Assembly: GCF_007827795.1 (NCBI RefSeq)
Contig: NZ_VITI01000004.1
Coordinates: forward strand, 186,001-250,000
Length of the DNA: 64,000 nucleotides
Reading direction: 5' to 3'
Origin: Azospirillum brasilense
Lineage (GTDB): Bacteria; Pseudomonadota; Alphaproteobacteria; Azospirillales; Azospirillaceae
The notes under the pieces are model-generated. The model did not search any database. It was not told where the DNA came from and worked only from the letters and a program-made list of their open reading frames with translations. This document shows, piece by piece, positions 25,558 to 33,870 of this stretch. Position 1 is the stretch's first letter. The number at the start of each line of letters is the position of its first letter. Both the position numbers and the translations under genes were made by a program.

Positions 25558-27572
25558 CGTCCTATGCGGGCCAGGTGGCTGGAGCGGCCGACCTTGCGGG
25601 CGGGCAGCGTGGAGGCGGTGGCTGGTTTCTCGGTGTCCGGATCGAGCGGGCGCAGGGCGTGGACCTGCATCAGTTCCGCGGCGGCAGCCTGCATCATCTC
25701 GCAGTCGAGATAGTGGTTGTCCTTGGACAGCCGGACCCAGGTGACGTCGCCGCTGGGCTTCACCACCCGGTTCTCCGCGACGATCTGCCGGCAATAGGCT
25801 TCGGTCACATCCGTCGGGAGGTGCCAGCCGCCTGGTTCGACGGCCGGCCAGTCGAGACGCCCCATCACCCACGACTTGAAGAAGTCGCTGTCCAGGTGGT
25901 GGAGGATCACACCCGCCCGCTTCGCCGCCTTACCCTTGGCGTTGACCGCCGCCTGCGCCGTGCGGATCGGCGTCGACAGCTTTTCCTGTCCCTTGATCGC
26001 CCGCACGCGGCCGTTCGGGTAGCGCCGGCAGAAGTCGTAGACGGCGTTGGTCGGCCGCCGCCAGCGGTCGCCCGGGCGGTAGCCGGAGTCGATCAGCACC
26101 AGGTCGAAGGGCTGGCCATCGTGGCCGCCGTCGACCAGCTCCGCCAGCTCGTTCCAGACCTCCGGCCGCTCCGTCTCGCCGGCGATCTGGTCGGCCCGGA
26201 TCAGCCAGCTTTCGTAGCGCGCCCCCCAGCCGCGCAGGACGTAGTAGAGCCCGAACTTCTGCACGTCGACGGTGAGGGCGATTTTCTGCACGCCGGCCGG
26301 CGCCTCGCCCATCCGGTAGTCGATGGCCCGTCCGGCAATCTCCTCCCACGGCTTGGCCGGGCCGCCGCCGGCGCTGCGGAACAGCTCGCCGAAGCGGGTG
26401 TTGATGACCGTCTGCAGCCGCTTGGTGTCGCCCGAACGCCGGGCCCGGACGAAGTCGGCGGCGCGGTCGCCGAAGGAGACGAAGGGCGAGCAGAGACCGG
26501 ACACCCAGAACGAGACCGTGTCGCCCTCCAGATCCGGGCCGCTGATCGTGCCGTCCCTGGCCACCCGCTGCCCCGGCGCCACGAAGACACCGCGCGCCAG
26601 CATCTGCGGCTTGTGGTGGTTCTCGATGACCAGGCCGGCCGTGTTGACGTCGCAGTCCGGGTTCGGGCAGGCCAGCCGGGCCGTCTTCTTGGCCTGGGCC
26701 GGCGTGTCGCCGGTCCACTTCAGCAGGCTGAACCGCGGGATGAAGAACTCGCCGCAGTGGGGGCACGGCCAGGCGTATTCGTGGCGCGTCCCCTCCTGCC
26801 ACAGCTTCCAGGTGGCGCTTTCGATGTCCTCCGGGTCGCCGACCTTCCAGTGGATCAGCCCGGTGTCGGGGTGCCGTTCCTCCTCGATGTTGCCGATCAG
26901 CGGGGTGGAGGTGACACCAAGGCAGAAGCCGGGATAGGTTTCCCCGCGCGCCCGCGCCAGCTCGACCGGGTCGCCCTCGCCCTTGATGTCGCCTTCCATG
27001 CGGTCGCGTTCGTCGACGAACACCAGGCCGGCGGGCTGACCGGCCAGTTCGGTCGCAGAGCCCGCCCAGCCAAGTCGGATCTCCGCGCCGGCCACGGTCT
27101 TCATCGTCTTGCGGTTGGCCTTGCCCCACCGCGTCTTGGCGAAGAGGGTCGGCGAGGTGCGCAGCATCTCCGTCAGGCGCGGCTCGATCACGTTCTCGAC
27201 GAAGTTGCGCGACGGCCCGAAGTAAATGATCGGCACCGGGGCATAGTCCTGGCGCTTGCCGATGACGTTGAGCACGCCGGTGCTCTTGGTCATCTGCGAG
27301 CCCATGACGAAAATGACCATGCGCCAGCGGGGATCGTCGAAGGCCCGCATGATCGGGATCATGTAGGGCACCCGGTCGGGGCGGTAGGGGCCGGGTTCCG
27401 CCGACTTCGCCGGCAGCACCACGTTCTCCGCCGCCCACTCGTCAGTCCACCGCTTCTTCGGCGGCCGGATCGTCGCCGCCGCCCGGTGGAGGAGTGCCGC
27501 CACGTTCGGCGAGGACCGCGGCGCGCTCGAAGGCTTTGGCGACGGCAGCAAGGGCGATGCGGTGTTCGTCAC
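25554..27572 (-). CDS. Terminase large subunit, GpA family
   Basis: A 672 aa packaging motor and nuclease. A deviant Walker A (VMGSQMTKST, residues 89-98) is followed by Walker B (VFVDERD, 184-190). A zinc knuckle is formed by C270-x2-C273 and C302-x4-C307. The nuclease half has acidic residues in LTVDVQ, LIDSGYRPGD and NHYLDCE. The GpA type generates cohesive ends. The gene overlaps the small-subunit gene by about 130 bases. Confidence 0.92.
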   Translation of the reverse strand: MTNTASPLLPSPKPSSAPRSSPNVAALLHRAAATIRPPKKRWTDEWAAENVVLPAKSAEPGPYRPDRVPYMIPIMRAFDDPRWRMVIFVMGSQMTKSTGVLNVIGKRQDYAPVPIIYFGPSRNFVENVIEPRLTEMLRTSPTLFAKTRWGKANRKTMKTVAGAEIRLGWAGSATELAGQPAGLVFVDERDRMEGDIKGEGDPVELARARGETYPGFCLGVTSTPLIGNIEEERHPDTGLIHWKVGDPEDIESATWKLWQEGTRHEYAWPCPHCGEFFIPRFSLLKWTGDTPAQAKKTARLACPNPDCDVNTAGLVIENHHKPQMLARGVFVAPGQRVARDGTISGPDLEGDTVSFWVSGLCSPFVSFGDRAADFVRARRSGDTKRLQTVINTRFGELFRSAGGGPAKPWEEIAGRAIDYRMGEAPAGVQKIALTVDVQKFGLYYVLRGWGARYESWLIRADQIAGETERPEVWNELAELVDGGHDGQPFDLVLIDSGYRPGDRWRRPTNAVYDFCRRYPNGRVRAIKGQEKLSTPIRTAQAAVNAKGKAAKRAGVILHHLDSDFFKSWVMGRLDWPAVEPGGWHLPTDVTEAYCRQIVAENRVVKPSGDVTWVRLSKDNHYLDCEMMQAAAAELMQVHALRPLDPDTEKPATASTLPARKVGRSSHLARIGR

Positions 27573-28170
27573 GGATGAGTCCCTCGATCACCGCCGCGTC
27601 GCCGCCGGTCAGCTCGGCGAGCTTCCCCGCGGTGCGTCCGGCCACGCCGTCGAGCCCCTGCCGGTACATCGTGTTGGCGATGTCCCACGCCGCTTCGACC
27701 TCGCCGCGGGGGATGTGTTGACGGTCATGGGCCATCGCCTCGCGCCGCTTCAGCTCGCCAGCCCAGAACTTATCGATCCGGTTGACGGTGTTCAGGTCGC
27801 CGATCTGCGCCAAGTCCATGCTGGTGCCGTCGGCGAAGGTGACCGTGGCGCCCGACAGATCGTCCGATGGCGGCGCGGGAGCCGGCGGAGCGTTCTCCGT
27901 CCTGGCGGGCTTCGCCGTCCACCCCGCCGCTTGGTCGACCTTGGCGGCGTCCGCGTTGATGGCGGCCTTGCGCTGCTGGGGCGGCGTCACCTTCGACCGC
28001 GGCTTGGTCTGGTCCAGGTTCTGTTCCCGCCACCAGTCCGCTTCCTCCGGATCGATCATCCCGGCGTGGACCGGCATGCCGCGGGAGCAGTAGCGGCTGA
28101 TCTGGGACTTGTTGACCCCGATCCGGGCCGCGTACTCGGTCTTGGTCAGCAGCTTGTTGCGTGGTGCCAT
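27442..28170 (-). CDS. Terminase small subunit, Nu1-like
   Basis: A 242 aa protein. Residues 6-35 form a winged helix (TEYAARIGVNKSQISRY), used by Nu1 to bind cosB sites. The middle is a Pro/Ala linker and the C-terminus a helical assembly region (GEVEAAWDIANTMYRQGL). A cluster of TGTTGCGT-like motifs lies around its start and upstream. Confidence 0.75.
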   Translation of the reverse strand: MAPRNKLLTKTEYAARIGVNKSQISRYCSRGMPVHAGMIDPEEADWWREQNLDQTKPRSKVTPPQQRKAAINADAAKVDQAAGWTAKPARTENAPPAPAPPSDDLSGATVTFADGTSMDLAQIGDLNTVNRIDKFWAGELKRREAMAHDRQHIPRGEVEAAWDIANTMYRQGLDGVAGRTAGKLAELTGGDAAVIEGLIRDEHRIALAAVAKAFERAAVLAERGGTPPPGGGDDPAAEEAVD

Positions 28171-28299
28171 CGTTGCGTTGACCCCGGCGCCCGGCGCAAC
28201 AGGCCGGCCAGCCTGGAAGGGCTCGCCTTTTTCGCGCGGTTTCAGTAGGTTACGTGAGCTTCTTCACGCGCCCGGCGGGGACGCAACACGCTGTTGCGT
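28155..28299. promoter_or_regulatory. Candidate cos/cosB region with TGTTGCGT motifs
   Basis: Repeated motif TGTTGCGT: direct at 28155-28162, near-match CGTTGCGT at 28171-28178, inverted near-match GCGCAACA at 28194-28201, inverted ACGCAACA at 28281-28288 and direct at 28292-28299. The last two form a palindrome with a three-base centre. A matching 13-base site is at 29940-29952. Location just upstream of the terminase small subunit is where cos lies in lambda-like phages. Confidence 0.5.
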
Positions 28300-28340
28300 T
28301 GCATGCGGAGCCGAAAAATCCACGGACAGCGGGGCTCGAA

Positions 28341-28457
28341 CTACCCGCACTGGTCGAGGCCGCCAGGGGCCCCTGGCCAGTCGGCGGAGGACGGCCGCAC
28401 GTTGATGCCTCCGCACCCCTTGACCGGCCGCACCGTCAGCTTGATCCCGTCACCCAT
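28341..28457 (-). CDS. Small phage ORF, 38 residues
   Basis: A 38-codon frame with GGAGAGGACC upstream of its ATG, 12 bases after the preceding gene. The product starts MGDGIKLTVRPVKGCGG and ends DQCG. No homology is recognised. It lies in the probable cos region, so it may be fortuitous. Confidence 0.35.
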   Translation of the reverse strand: MGDGIKLTVRPVKGCGGINVRPSSADWPGAPGGLDQCG

Positions 28458-28468
28458 GGTCCTCTCCA

Positions 28469-29227
28469 TCACCGCCGATACCCCTTGGCCCGCGACATTG
28501 CTACCGCCTGCTCCAGCGCCGTCCGGAACTCCGGGGCCAGATGCTGCTTCACCACCACCGCCGTGATGCGGTCGAAGGGGAAGCGCTTGCGGTAGGTCGG
28601 GGCTTTGCGAACGAAGAACAGGACGGGCTGGGCGTCACGCCCCTTCGCACCGGCCCGCTTGTAGATGCCCGGTGGCAGGCCGGGATTGCCCGGCTTGGCC
28701 GCGAAATACTGCTCCCTGCGCCGCTTCCCGCGACTCTTGCGGGTCTGGCTGCGGTTCTGCCCGCGGTCGGCGGCGAAGGACCGGATGTGCGACAGCGCCT
28801 TGGTGAGCTGGCCCCGGCTCATGTTGCCGAAGGCGTCCAGCTCGGCGTTATCGCCCGGCATGGCGAACCAGCCGCTGGGCAGGATTCCGGCGGACTGCAA
28901 CAGCGTCTCGAAGCGCTTGGTGCGGCGGGCGCCGCCGTCGACCTGGGGCTGCAGGTACTTGGTCGCCGGCGTGCCCTTCGCGGCGAAGTCCTTGAAGCCG
29001 ACCTCGGCGAACAGCTTCGCCATGCTGGCCCGGCGGACGAACATGGACCGCATGGTGAAGGGCGTGGGTCGGTCGAAGATGCTGGGCAGCTCGGCCGTCA
29101 GACGATCCTTCACCAGCCCGGCCACCTTGTTGGTGGCGACGACGGCGGCCCATTTGGCGTCGCGTCCGAAGGTCTGCATGGCCCGCTCGAACTCGTGGGC
29201 ATCGCGGCCGAAGTCGATGGTGAACAT
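28469..29227 (-). CDS. Conserved-looking phage protein of unknown role
   Basis: A 252 aa basic protein, start 29227 after GGGAGGGCC. The N-terminal part (MFTIDFGRDAHEFERAMQTFG) is helical and the C-terminal part has LPPGIYKR and VLFFVRKAPTYRKRFPFDR. It resembles a minor head or tail-completion protein placed ahead of the terminase genes, but the family is not recognised with certainty. Confidence 0.6.
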   Translation of the reverse strand: MFTIDFGRDAHEFERAMQTFGRDAKWAAVVATNKVAGLVKDRLTAELPSIFDRPTPFTMRSMFVRRASMAKLFAEVGFKDFAAKGTPATKYLQPQVDGGARRTKRFETLLQSAGILPSGWFAMPGDNAELDAFGNMSRGQLTKALSHIRSFAADRGQNRSQTRKSRGKRRREQYFAAKPGNPGLPPGIYKRAGAKGRDAQPVLFFVRKAPTYRKRFPFDRITAVVVKQHLAPEFRTALEQAVAMSRAKGYRR

Positions 29228-29328
29228 TATGGCCCTCCCGCAGCATCAGGCTGAAGGTTGCGGAGCGCGGCTTTACAGCACGCGCTCCGCTCGCCACCAT
29301 GGGAGCGCCAACAACCATGGAGGGTTTC

Positions 29329-29715
29329 ATGCCAACAGACTCTCTCGACCCTTTGAAGGTCATCACCGACCACATTGATGCGGCCGTGAATGCGAAGATG
29401 AAAGCAGCGTGGGAATACACGTCGGCGCACATCTCCGCGATGGAGTTCATCATTGTGCACCTTGCCCATCGTCTTGAAGGGCATGGCGTGCTCACCCGCG
29501 AAAGCCTGATCGCATCGCTTACTGCATCGCGAGAAACACTCCCTGAAGGGATCTCACCATACATCGAAAACGCAATAGCTCACGTCGAGAAAGCTATTGC
29601 AGTTTCTCTGGAGGAAGATCGGTTGAAACGCGAGAAAACACCGGAATTCCGACGGTCTCTCTTTCAACTTCTTTCAGAAAGTCAAGCCGAACCTCCTCAA
29701 ACCACTGGCGATTGA
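29329..29715 (+). CDS. Plus-strand accessory protein inside the late region
   Basis: A 128 aa protein. Start 29329 is favoured by GGAGG five bases upstream; ATGs at 29299 and 29317 are alternatives. The sequence is helical (DPLKVITDHIDAAVNAKMKAAW) with no known motif. Codons are A+T-richer than the flanking minus-strand genes and it opposes the late operon, the hallmark of an inserted 'moron'. Its last 122 bases overlap the convergent gene at 29594-29878. Confidence 0.6.
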   Translation: MPTDSLDPLKVITDHIDAAVNAKMKAAWEYTSAHISAMEFIIVHLAHRLEGHGVLTRESLIASLTASRETLPEGISPYIENAIAHVEKAIAVSLEEDRLKREKTPEFRRSLFQLLSESQAEPPQTTGD

Positions 29716-29878
29716 GCCGCGTCTGTATCGCTGCGCCGTTGTCCATCTGCCATAAACGAACGGAGGTGAGGTGCTGGGTGATGCGGCGCCAGACCAGCAC
29801 GCCCAGCACACCGATGCCGATCAGCACCGACACGAAAACGGCCAGGGCGACGTAGGCGACGGTCAGGGGATCGGTCAT
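29594..29878 (-). CDS. Small membrane-anchored protein
   Basis: A 94 aa protein with one membrane segment at residues 8-31 (VAYVALAVFVSVLIGIGVLG) and a charged cytoplasmic tail with two short helices. Start 29878 follows GGAGGGCACC, a strong site. It overlaps antisense with the plus-strand gene. It could be a superinfection-exclusion or lysis accessory protein; that is a guess. Confidence 0.5.
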   Translation of the reverse strand: MTDPLTVAYVALAVFVSVLIGIGVLGVLVWRRITQHLTSVRLWQMDNGAAIQTRLNRQWFEEVRLDFLKEVERETVGIPVFSRVSTDLPPEKLQ

Positions 29879-30023
29879 GGTGCCCTCCGGAGCCCAGAGA
29901 CGACGAAACCCGCCGGGCGGCGAACCGGGCGGGCAATTGATGCAACGCAACATTCATGAAAAGGTGTTATGATCGGTGCGGGCGCAACCGAACAGCGTGG
30001 TGTAGCGCGCCCTTAGGAGGAAC

Positions 30024-30179
30024 ATGAACACCCAGAACAATCAACCGATTACAAGCGATATTGTCGACGACATTGAACACATGAATGTGGTCGACAATCC
30101 TACCGGCCACGAAGCCCAACAATCTCCAGATGACATCTACCATGTCGCTGCAAGCCTTGCGCATCGCCCGTCGGCATAG
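30024..30179 (+). CDS. Small plus-strand ORF, 51 residues
   Basis: ATG at 30024 has TTAGGAGGAAC directly upstream, an ideal ribosome site. The product (MNTQNNQPITSDIVDDIEHM, ending HRPSA) is acidic and unrecognised. Bases 29968-29973 (TATGAT) could be a -10. It is too short for confident scoring, but the site is better than chance. Confidence 0.5.
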   Translation: MNTQNNQPITSDIVDDIEHMNVVDNPTGHEAQQSPDDIYHVAASLAHRPSA

Positions 30180-30250
30180 CCCAAGCCGCTGCTTCTCTGG
30201 CCGGCATCCAGTGCGCTGTGTCGGCCAGTGCGAGGGTTCGAGAACGAAAG

Positions 30251-30280
30251 ACCCCGCTCCGGATCGCTCCGAGCGGGGTT
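30251..30280 (-). terminator. Terminator of the phage early operon
   Basis: CCCCGCTC pairs with GAGCGGGG around an inner GGA/TCC with one bulged base. On the minus strand it is followed by TCTTTCGTTCT; on the plus strand the tail is poor. It lies 83 bases after the last early gene (30363). It separates early from late transcription. Confidence 0.6.
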
Positions 30281-30362
30281 CACGTAGGTGCAATTCGGCA
30301 TTACACCATGGACTATGCACTTGACCTCTCCCCCGCGTCAATAACGATTTTGCGATAAGGGG

Positions 30363-31175
30363 TTAGGATTTTCCGATGGCATTACGCCCATCGCGGACAA
30401 TTCGACGGGACAGGAAGGGCACCTGAATGAACGCCTCCTCCAGCGCAGCGCAGGCCTCCTCGAACCGGTCGGCGATGGCGTCCAGCATCGCGAGGTATGC
30501 AGGGTCAGGCCAGTACTCGATGGGGCAGTAAGGGGACCACAGCCGGTCACCGGTCGCCCAGCCCGAGTTGGTGTCCAACGGTACCCCGGTGACGGCGCAC
30601 ACCACACGCTGCTTCCGACGCAGACGCCGGCGAGGCCGCAGGTCCACCCGGTATTTCCAGCGGTGCGCGCCGCCGGGGACGGCGTAGCGCTCAACCTCCC
30701 CATGGTCATCCGTCGCGGCCAGTTTCTCCCGCTCAGCCGGCGTCAGCTTGATCCATGGGACCTCCACCCAGGCGCCCCGAACGCTGTGCATCGCACCGCC
30801 GTGGTCCATGTTCAGAACCGCCCGCGGCTCCGGCTGGACGGTGGACCGCTCCGGCTGCTCCCCCACCAGCGCCGCGTCGATGACCAGTCGCGCATCGTCC
30901 GGCTTCAGGATGCCGATCACGACGCGGTGGGCGGCAGCGGCGTCCCGGTTGATCGTCGGACCGATCTCGGCGTCCAAGCTGGACAGGTAGTCCACCCACC
31001 GATGCTTGGACGCGGCACCACGGCCCAGCCCCAACCGATCGGCGCGCTGGGATCGGTAGGCCCAAACCAGCATCTCCCACACCGTGACCGGCTGCCGATC
31101 ATCCACAGCGGCGAAGCTGGCGAGGTTTGGAGATGAATTGAGCACGTGATCTTCCCCAAACTTCACAGTGATCAC
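30363..31175 (-). CDS. Early phage protein of unknown function
   Basis: A 270 aa protein with a GTG start at 31175 (GGAGGATGCAGC upstream) overlapping the primase-helicase stop as GTGA. It is rich in Trp and Arg (VWEMLVWAYRSQRADRLGLG, HRWKYRVDLRPRRRLRRKQR). No domain is recognised. Its position at the end of the replication operon suggests a DNA-binding or late-control role, but no motif proves it. Confidence 0.65.
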   Translation of the reverse strand: MITVKFGEDHVLNSSPNLASFAAVDDRQPVTVWEMLVWAYRSQRADRLGLGRGAASKHRWVDYLSSLDAEIGPTINRDAAAAHRVVIGILKPDDARLVIDAALVGEQPERSTVQPEPRAVLNMDHGGAMHSVRGAWVEVPWIKLTPAEREKLAATDDHGEVERYAVPGGAHRWKYRVDLRPRRRLRRKQRVVCAVTGVPLDTNSGWATGDRLWSPYCPIEYWPDPAYLAMLDAIADRFEEACAALEEAFIQVPFLSRRIVRDGRNAIGKS

Positions 31176-33013
31176 GCTGCATCCTCCACGCCATTATCGA
31201 AAGAAACGTATTTTACTCCAAACCTACTGTCTTGTGAACTTCTGTATTGGTAGGTCGCATTATCAAACCACAATCCGCACTTCCCTTCCCAATCGCCGTT
31301 CCTTTGCTTAGCGATGTTGAGAATGACGGGAGGCATGTTCCGCGCATTATCCAATTCCGACGCGGCAGAACCATCTCCCCGGTCCGCTTTCTCGGACAGC
31401 TGCTTGATCTGGTCCTCAAGCTTCCTGTTCCGCCACACGCTGAGGATGTTGAAGGCGTTCGAACCGATCTCCGACGCGCCCTTGATGTCCTCCGTCTCCG
31501 GCGCCGCGCCGCCGGTCTTGGTGTCGGCCTTGCGCGAATGGGCGACGAGGTGGATGTGGACGCGCTTCTCGACCGCCCAATTCACCAGTGCGAACACCGC
31601 CTGTTCCTGTCCCTGGTAGTCCTCCGATCCGATGCCGAGGCGCATCAGGCTGTCGATCACGAACACGTCGCAGCCGTAGCGGCAGCGGGCGTACTCGAAC
31701 ACGTCCAGCAAGGGCTGCACGCCGGCCTTGCCGACGAGGTTGAACGTCCAGAGCCATTCGTCCATCCAACCCATGATCTTCCGGATGAACGGTTCGGTCG
31801 GTCGGTCGACGTTCCCGGCCTGCTTGACCATGCGGCGCAGGAACTGCGGCGGCGCCATCTCCAGCGATGCGATGCAGACCTTTGCGCCCTGGTTCCCCCA
31901 CTCCACTCCGGCGTGGGAGAGGATCTGGGACTTTCCGTGACCGCTCGGCCCCGTCCAGATGGAAAACTCACCCGGTCGGAACAGCAGCCGGTCGCGGACC
32001 TTGCCGTAGGGCAGCGTGTAGCCGACCCGCTGGCCTTCCACCGGCCAGAACAGCCGGATGACGTCGTCCGTAAATTGCCCGGCGCGCACCAGTTCCGGCG
32101 GGTCCATGGTGGCCGCCGTCTCGAAGCACCGACGGATCTCCGCCTCGGGGATGCCCGCGGTCAGGCAGTCGTTGGCGTCCTTGTGCGGCAGGATCACCCG
32201 CCGGCAACGGTGGCGGCCCAGCCGGGCGACGATCTCCTCCACGGCGGCTTCCCCCTCGGGGTCGTTGTCCAGCGCGAGGTAGATCGTCTCGAACCGCAGC
32301 AGCCGTTCGTACTCGGCTTCGATCCAGCGCTGCTTCTCGCCCTTGCCGCCGCCGAAGGGCACCGACAGGGCCGGGAAGCCGTAGTCGAACAGGCTGGGCG
32401 CGTCGATCTCACCCTCGCAGATCGTCACCTCGCGGGCGTTGCGGTCGATGACCTGCCAGCCGAACAGCACGGGTTCGCAGTCGGGCTCCACCCGCATCTT
32501 CCGCTTGTCGTCGATGGGCCGGTACTTCACGAACCGCAGTTCGCTGTCGACCAAGGAGGGGAACACGATGGTCCGGCCCTGCTCCCCGATCCGGTAGGCG
32601 GCGATGGCGCGCTCCGACAGCTTCCGCGCCCCGGTCAGGTAATCCTTCACGGCGCTCTTGGGGGCGGTGCAGGACGGCTTTGCCGGCCGGCGATAGGCCT
32701 TCTCGCGCTTCTCGAACTGCGGCTTCTCCAGGCCGAGCCACGCCCGGATTTCCTCCAGGGCCTCCGGAAGCTGGAGTTGCTTCACGGCGCACCACAGGTC
32801 GATCAGGTCCCCACCGTCCCCGCCCGCGGCGAAGTCGGTCCACACCCCCGCCTTGGCACCGGAGACGCAGACCTTCAGCGACCGCCCCGGCTCGCCCTGG
32901 ATCGACCCGACGCACCACTCCCGGCCCTCCAGGATGCCCTTCGGCAGAAGCCGTTCGGCAACCTCCCCTGCCCGCCCCTCCAGGGTGCGCTTGATCGCGG
33001 TGATGTCGATCAT
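31172..33013 (-). CDS. Primase-helicase: Toprim plus DnaB-type ATPase
   Basis: A 613 aa replication protein. The N-terminal 100 residues resemble a degenerate primase entry domain without a clear zinc ribbon. A Toprim region follows (VTICEGEIDAPSLFDYG and YLALDNDPEGEAA), then a RecA-like helicase with Walker A GPSGHGKSQ, the ExD-type VFVIDSLMRLG and VAHSRKAD. This is the T7 gp4-like layout: primer synthesis and unwinding in one chain. The ATG at 33013 is coupled to the upstream stop (TGATG); a GTG at 33016 is the alternative. Confidence 0.85.
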   Translation of the reverse strand: MIDITAIKRTLEGRAGEVAERLLPKGILEGREWCVGSIQGEPGRSLKVCVSGAKAGVWTDFAAGGDGGDLIDLWCAVKQLQLPEALEEIRAWLGLEKPQFEKREKAYRRPAKPSCTAPKSAVKDYLTGARKLSERAIAAYRIGEQGRTIVFPSLVDSELRFVKYRPIDDKRKMRVEPDCEPVLFGWQVIDRNAREVTICEGEIDAPSLFDYGFPALSVPFGGGKGEKQRWIEAEYERLLRFETIYLALDNDPEGEAAVEEIVARLGRHRCRRVILPHKDANDCLTAGIPEAEIRRCFETAATMDPPELVRAGQFTDDVIRLFWPVEGQRVGYTLPYGKVRDRLLFRPGEFSIWTGPSGHGKSQILSHAGVEWGNQGAKVCIASLEMAPPQFLRRMVKQAGNVDRPTEPFIRKIMGWMDEWLWTFNLVGKAGVQPLLDVFEYARCRYGCDVFVIDSLMRLGIGSEDYQGQEQAVFALVNWAVEKRVHIHLVAHSRKADTKTGGAAPETEDIKGASEIGSNAFNILSVWRNRKLEDQIKQLSEKADRGDGSAASELDNARNMPPVILNIAKQRNGDWEGKCGLWFDNATYQYRSSQDSRFGVKYVSFDNGVEDAA

Positions 33014-33870
33014 CACAGCACCCCCATCGCTTCGTACTCGCGACGGATGTCCACGATCACGGCCTCGGCGGTGGCGTCCTCCTCGTCGTTGAGGATGCGC
33101 CCGACGTACTCACGGGGAACGTCCTTCGTGCCGGCCAGTTCGAGAACCTGCATGACCCGACGGTCGTCGTAGTCGAGTTTCTTCCGGAGCTTCGTGACCA
33201 AGCCGCCGGCCTTCGCCCCCAGCAGTTCCCGACCTCGGCGATAGACCTCACTCTCGCCGGGCGCAGCGGCGCCCGTAGAGGCGTAAGCCTCTACGGAATG
33301 GTTAGGTTCTGGTTTGGGTTCGGGTTCGGGGGTTCCTGACTTGCGTTCCAGGGTATCGGATACCCTATGGCATACCGTATCGGATACCCTGCCAGTGCTC
33401 TGTTCCAGGGCATCCGGCACGGCCAGGGATACGGTTTCCAGGGTGCGGAGAAGCGATATCGCATACCCGTCCGGATACCGTTCCCCGTGCGGCTGGATAC
33501 CCCTTACCAAACCCGCCCAGACGGCCGTGCCGCGCGGCACGGCCTCGATCAGCGGCAGCATGCTCTTGCCGACCTTGCCGTTCTCCGGCGGGTTGTGGCG
33601 CAGGAAATTGACGATCAGGGTCCAGCCCGTCTTGGCGTCGCGGACGATGAAGCCGACCGCCTCCAACTCGGCGATGGCGGCCACGGCCTGCTCCGGTTCG
33701 AGGTGCAAATCCTCCATCAGGTAGCCGGTCGGAAGCCGGAAACAGCCGATGGAGTTGCTGTGCGGGCCGGTCAGCAGATACAGCGCCAGCCGTTGCGCAT
33801 CGCCCGACAGGGTGATGGTCTTCGGGTCCGTCCAGAACGACGTGTAAACCTTCCCATAGGTCCGCATCAT
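33013..33870 (-). CDS. Replication initiator with winged-helix N-terminus
   Basis: A 285 aa protein. Residues 1-110 (GKVYTSFWTDPKTITLSGDAQ, LYLLTGPHSN, GCFRLPTGYL, LEPEQAVAAIAELEAVGFIV) match the wHTH of phage replisome organisers. The middle has RVSDTV and RVSDTL and a PEPEPKPEP linker, encoded by a DNA repeat array (33351-33503) that may be the origin, as in lambda O. The C-terminus may recruit the helicase encoded next. It overlaps both neighbours by a few bases. Confidence 0.75.
   Translation of the reverse strand: MMRTYGKVYTSFWTDPKTITLSGDAQRLALYLLTGPHSNSIGCFRLPTGYLMEDLHLEPEQAVAAIAELEAVGFIVRDAKTGWTLIVNFLRHNPPENGKVGKSMLPLIEAVPRGTAVWAGLVRGIQPHGERYPDGYAISLLRTLETVSLAVPDALEQSTGRVSDTVCHRVSDTLERKSGTPEPEPKPEPNHSVEAYASTGAAAPGESEVYRRGRELLGAKAGGLVTKLRKKLDYDDRRVMQVLELAGTKDVPREYVGRILNDEEDATAEAVIVDIRREYEAMGVL
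33351..33503. repeat. Iteron-like array inside the initiator gene (putative ori)
   Basis: The palindrome GGGTATCGGATACCC at 33351-33365 recurs as CCGTATCGGATACCC at 33375-33389. Diverged copies follow at 33408-33420 (GGGCATCCGGCAC), 33454-33468 (CGATATCGCATACCC), 33469-33480 (GTCCGGATACCG) and 33495-33503 (GGATACCCC). Spacing of the first two is 24 bases, compatible with binding by a dimeric initiator. Confidence 0.6.

Noticed and set aside
33301..33350. Short repeat GGTTCGGGTTCG as a possible CRISPR-like or telomere-like repeat
   Set aside because: It merely encodes a Pro-Glu-Pro linker; units are six bases and not spaced.
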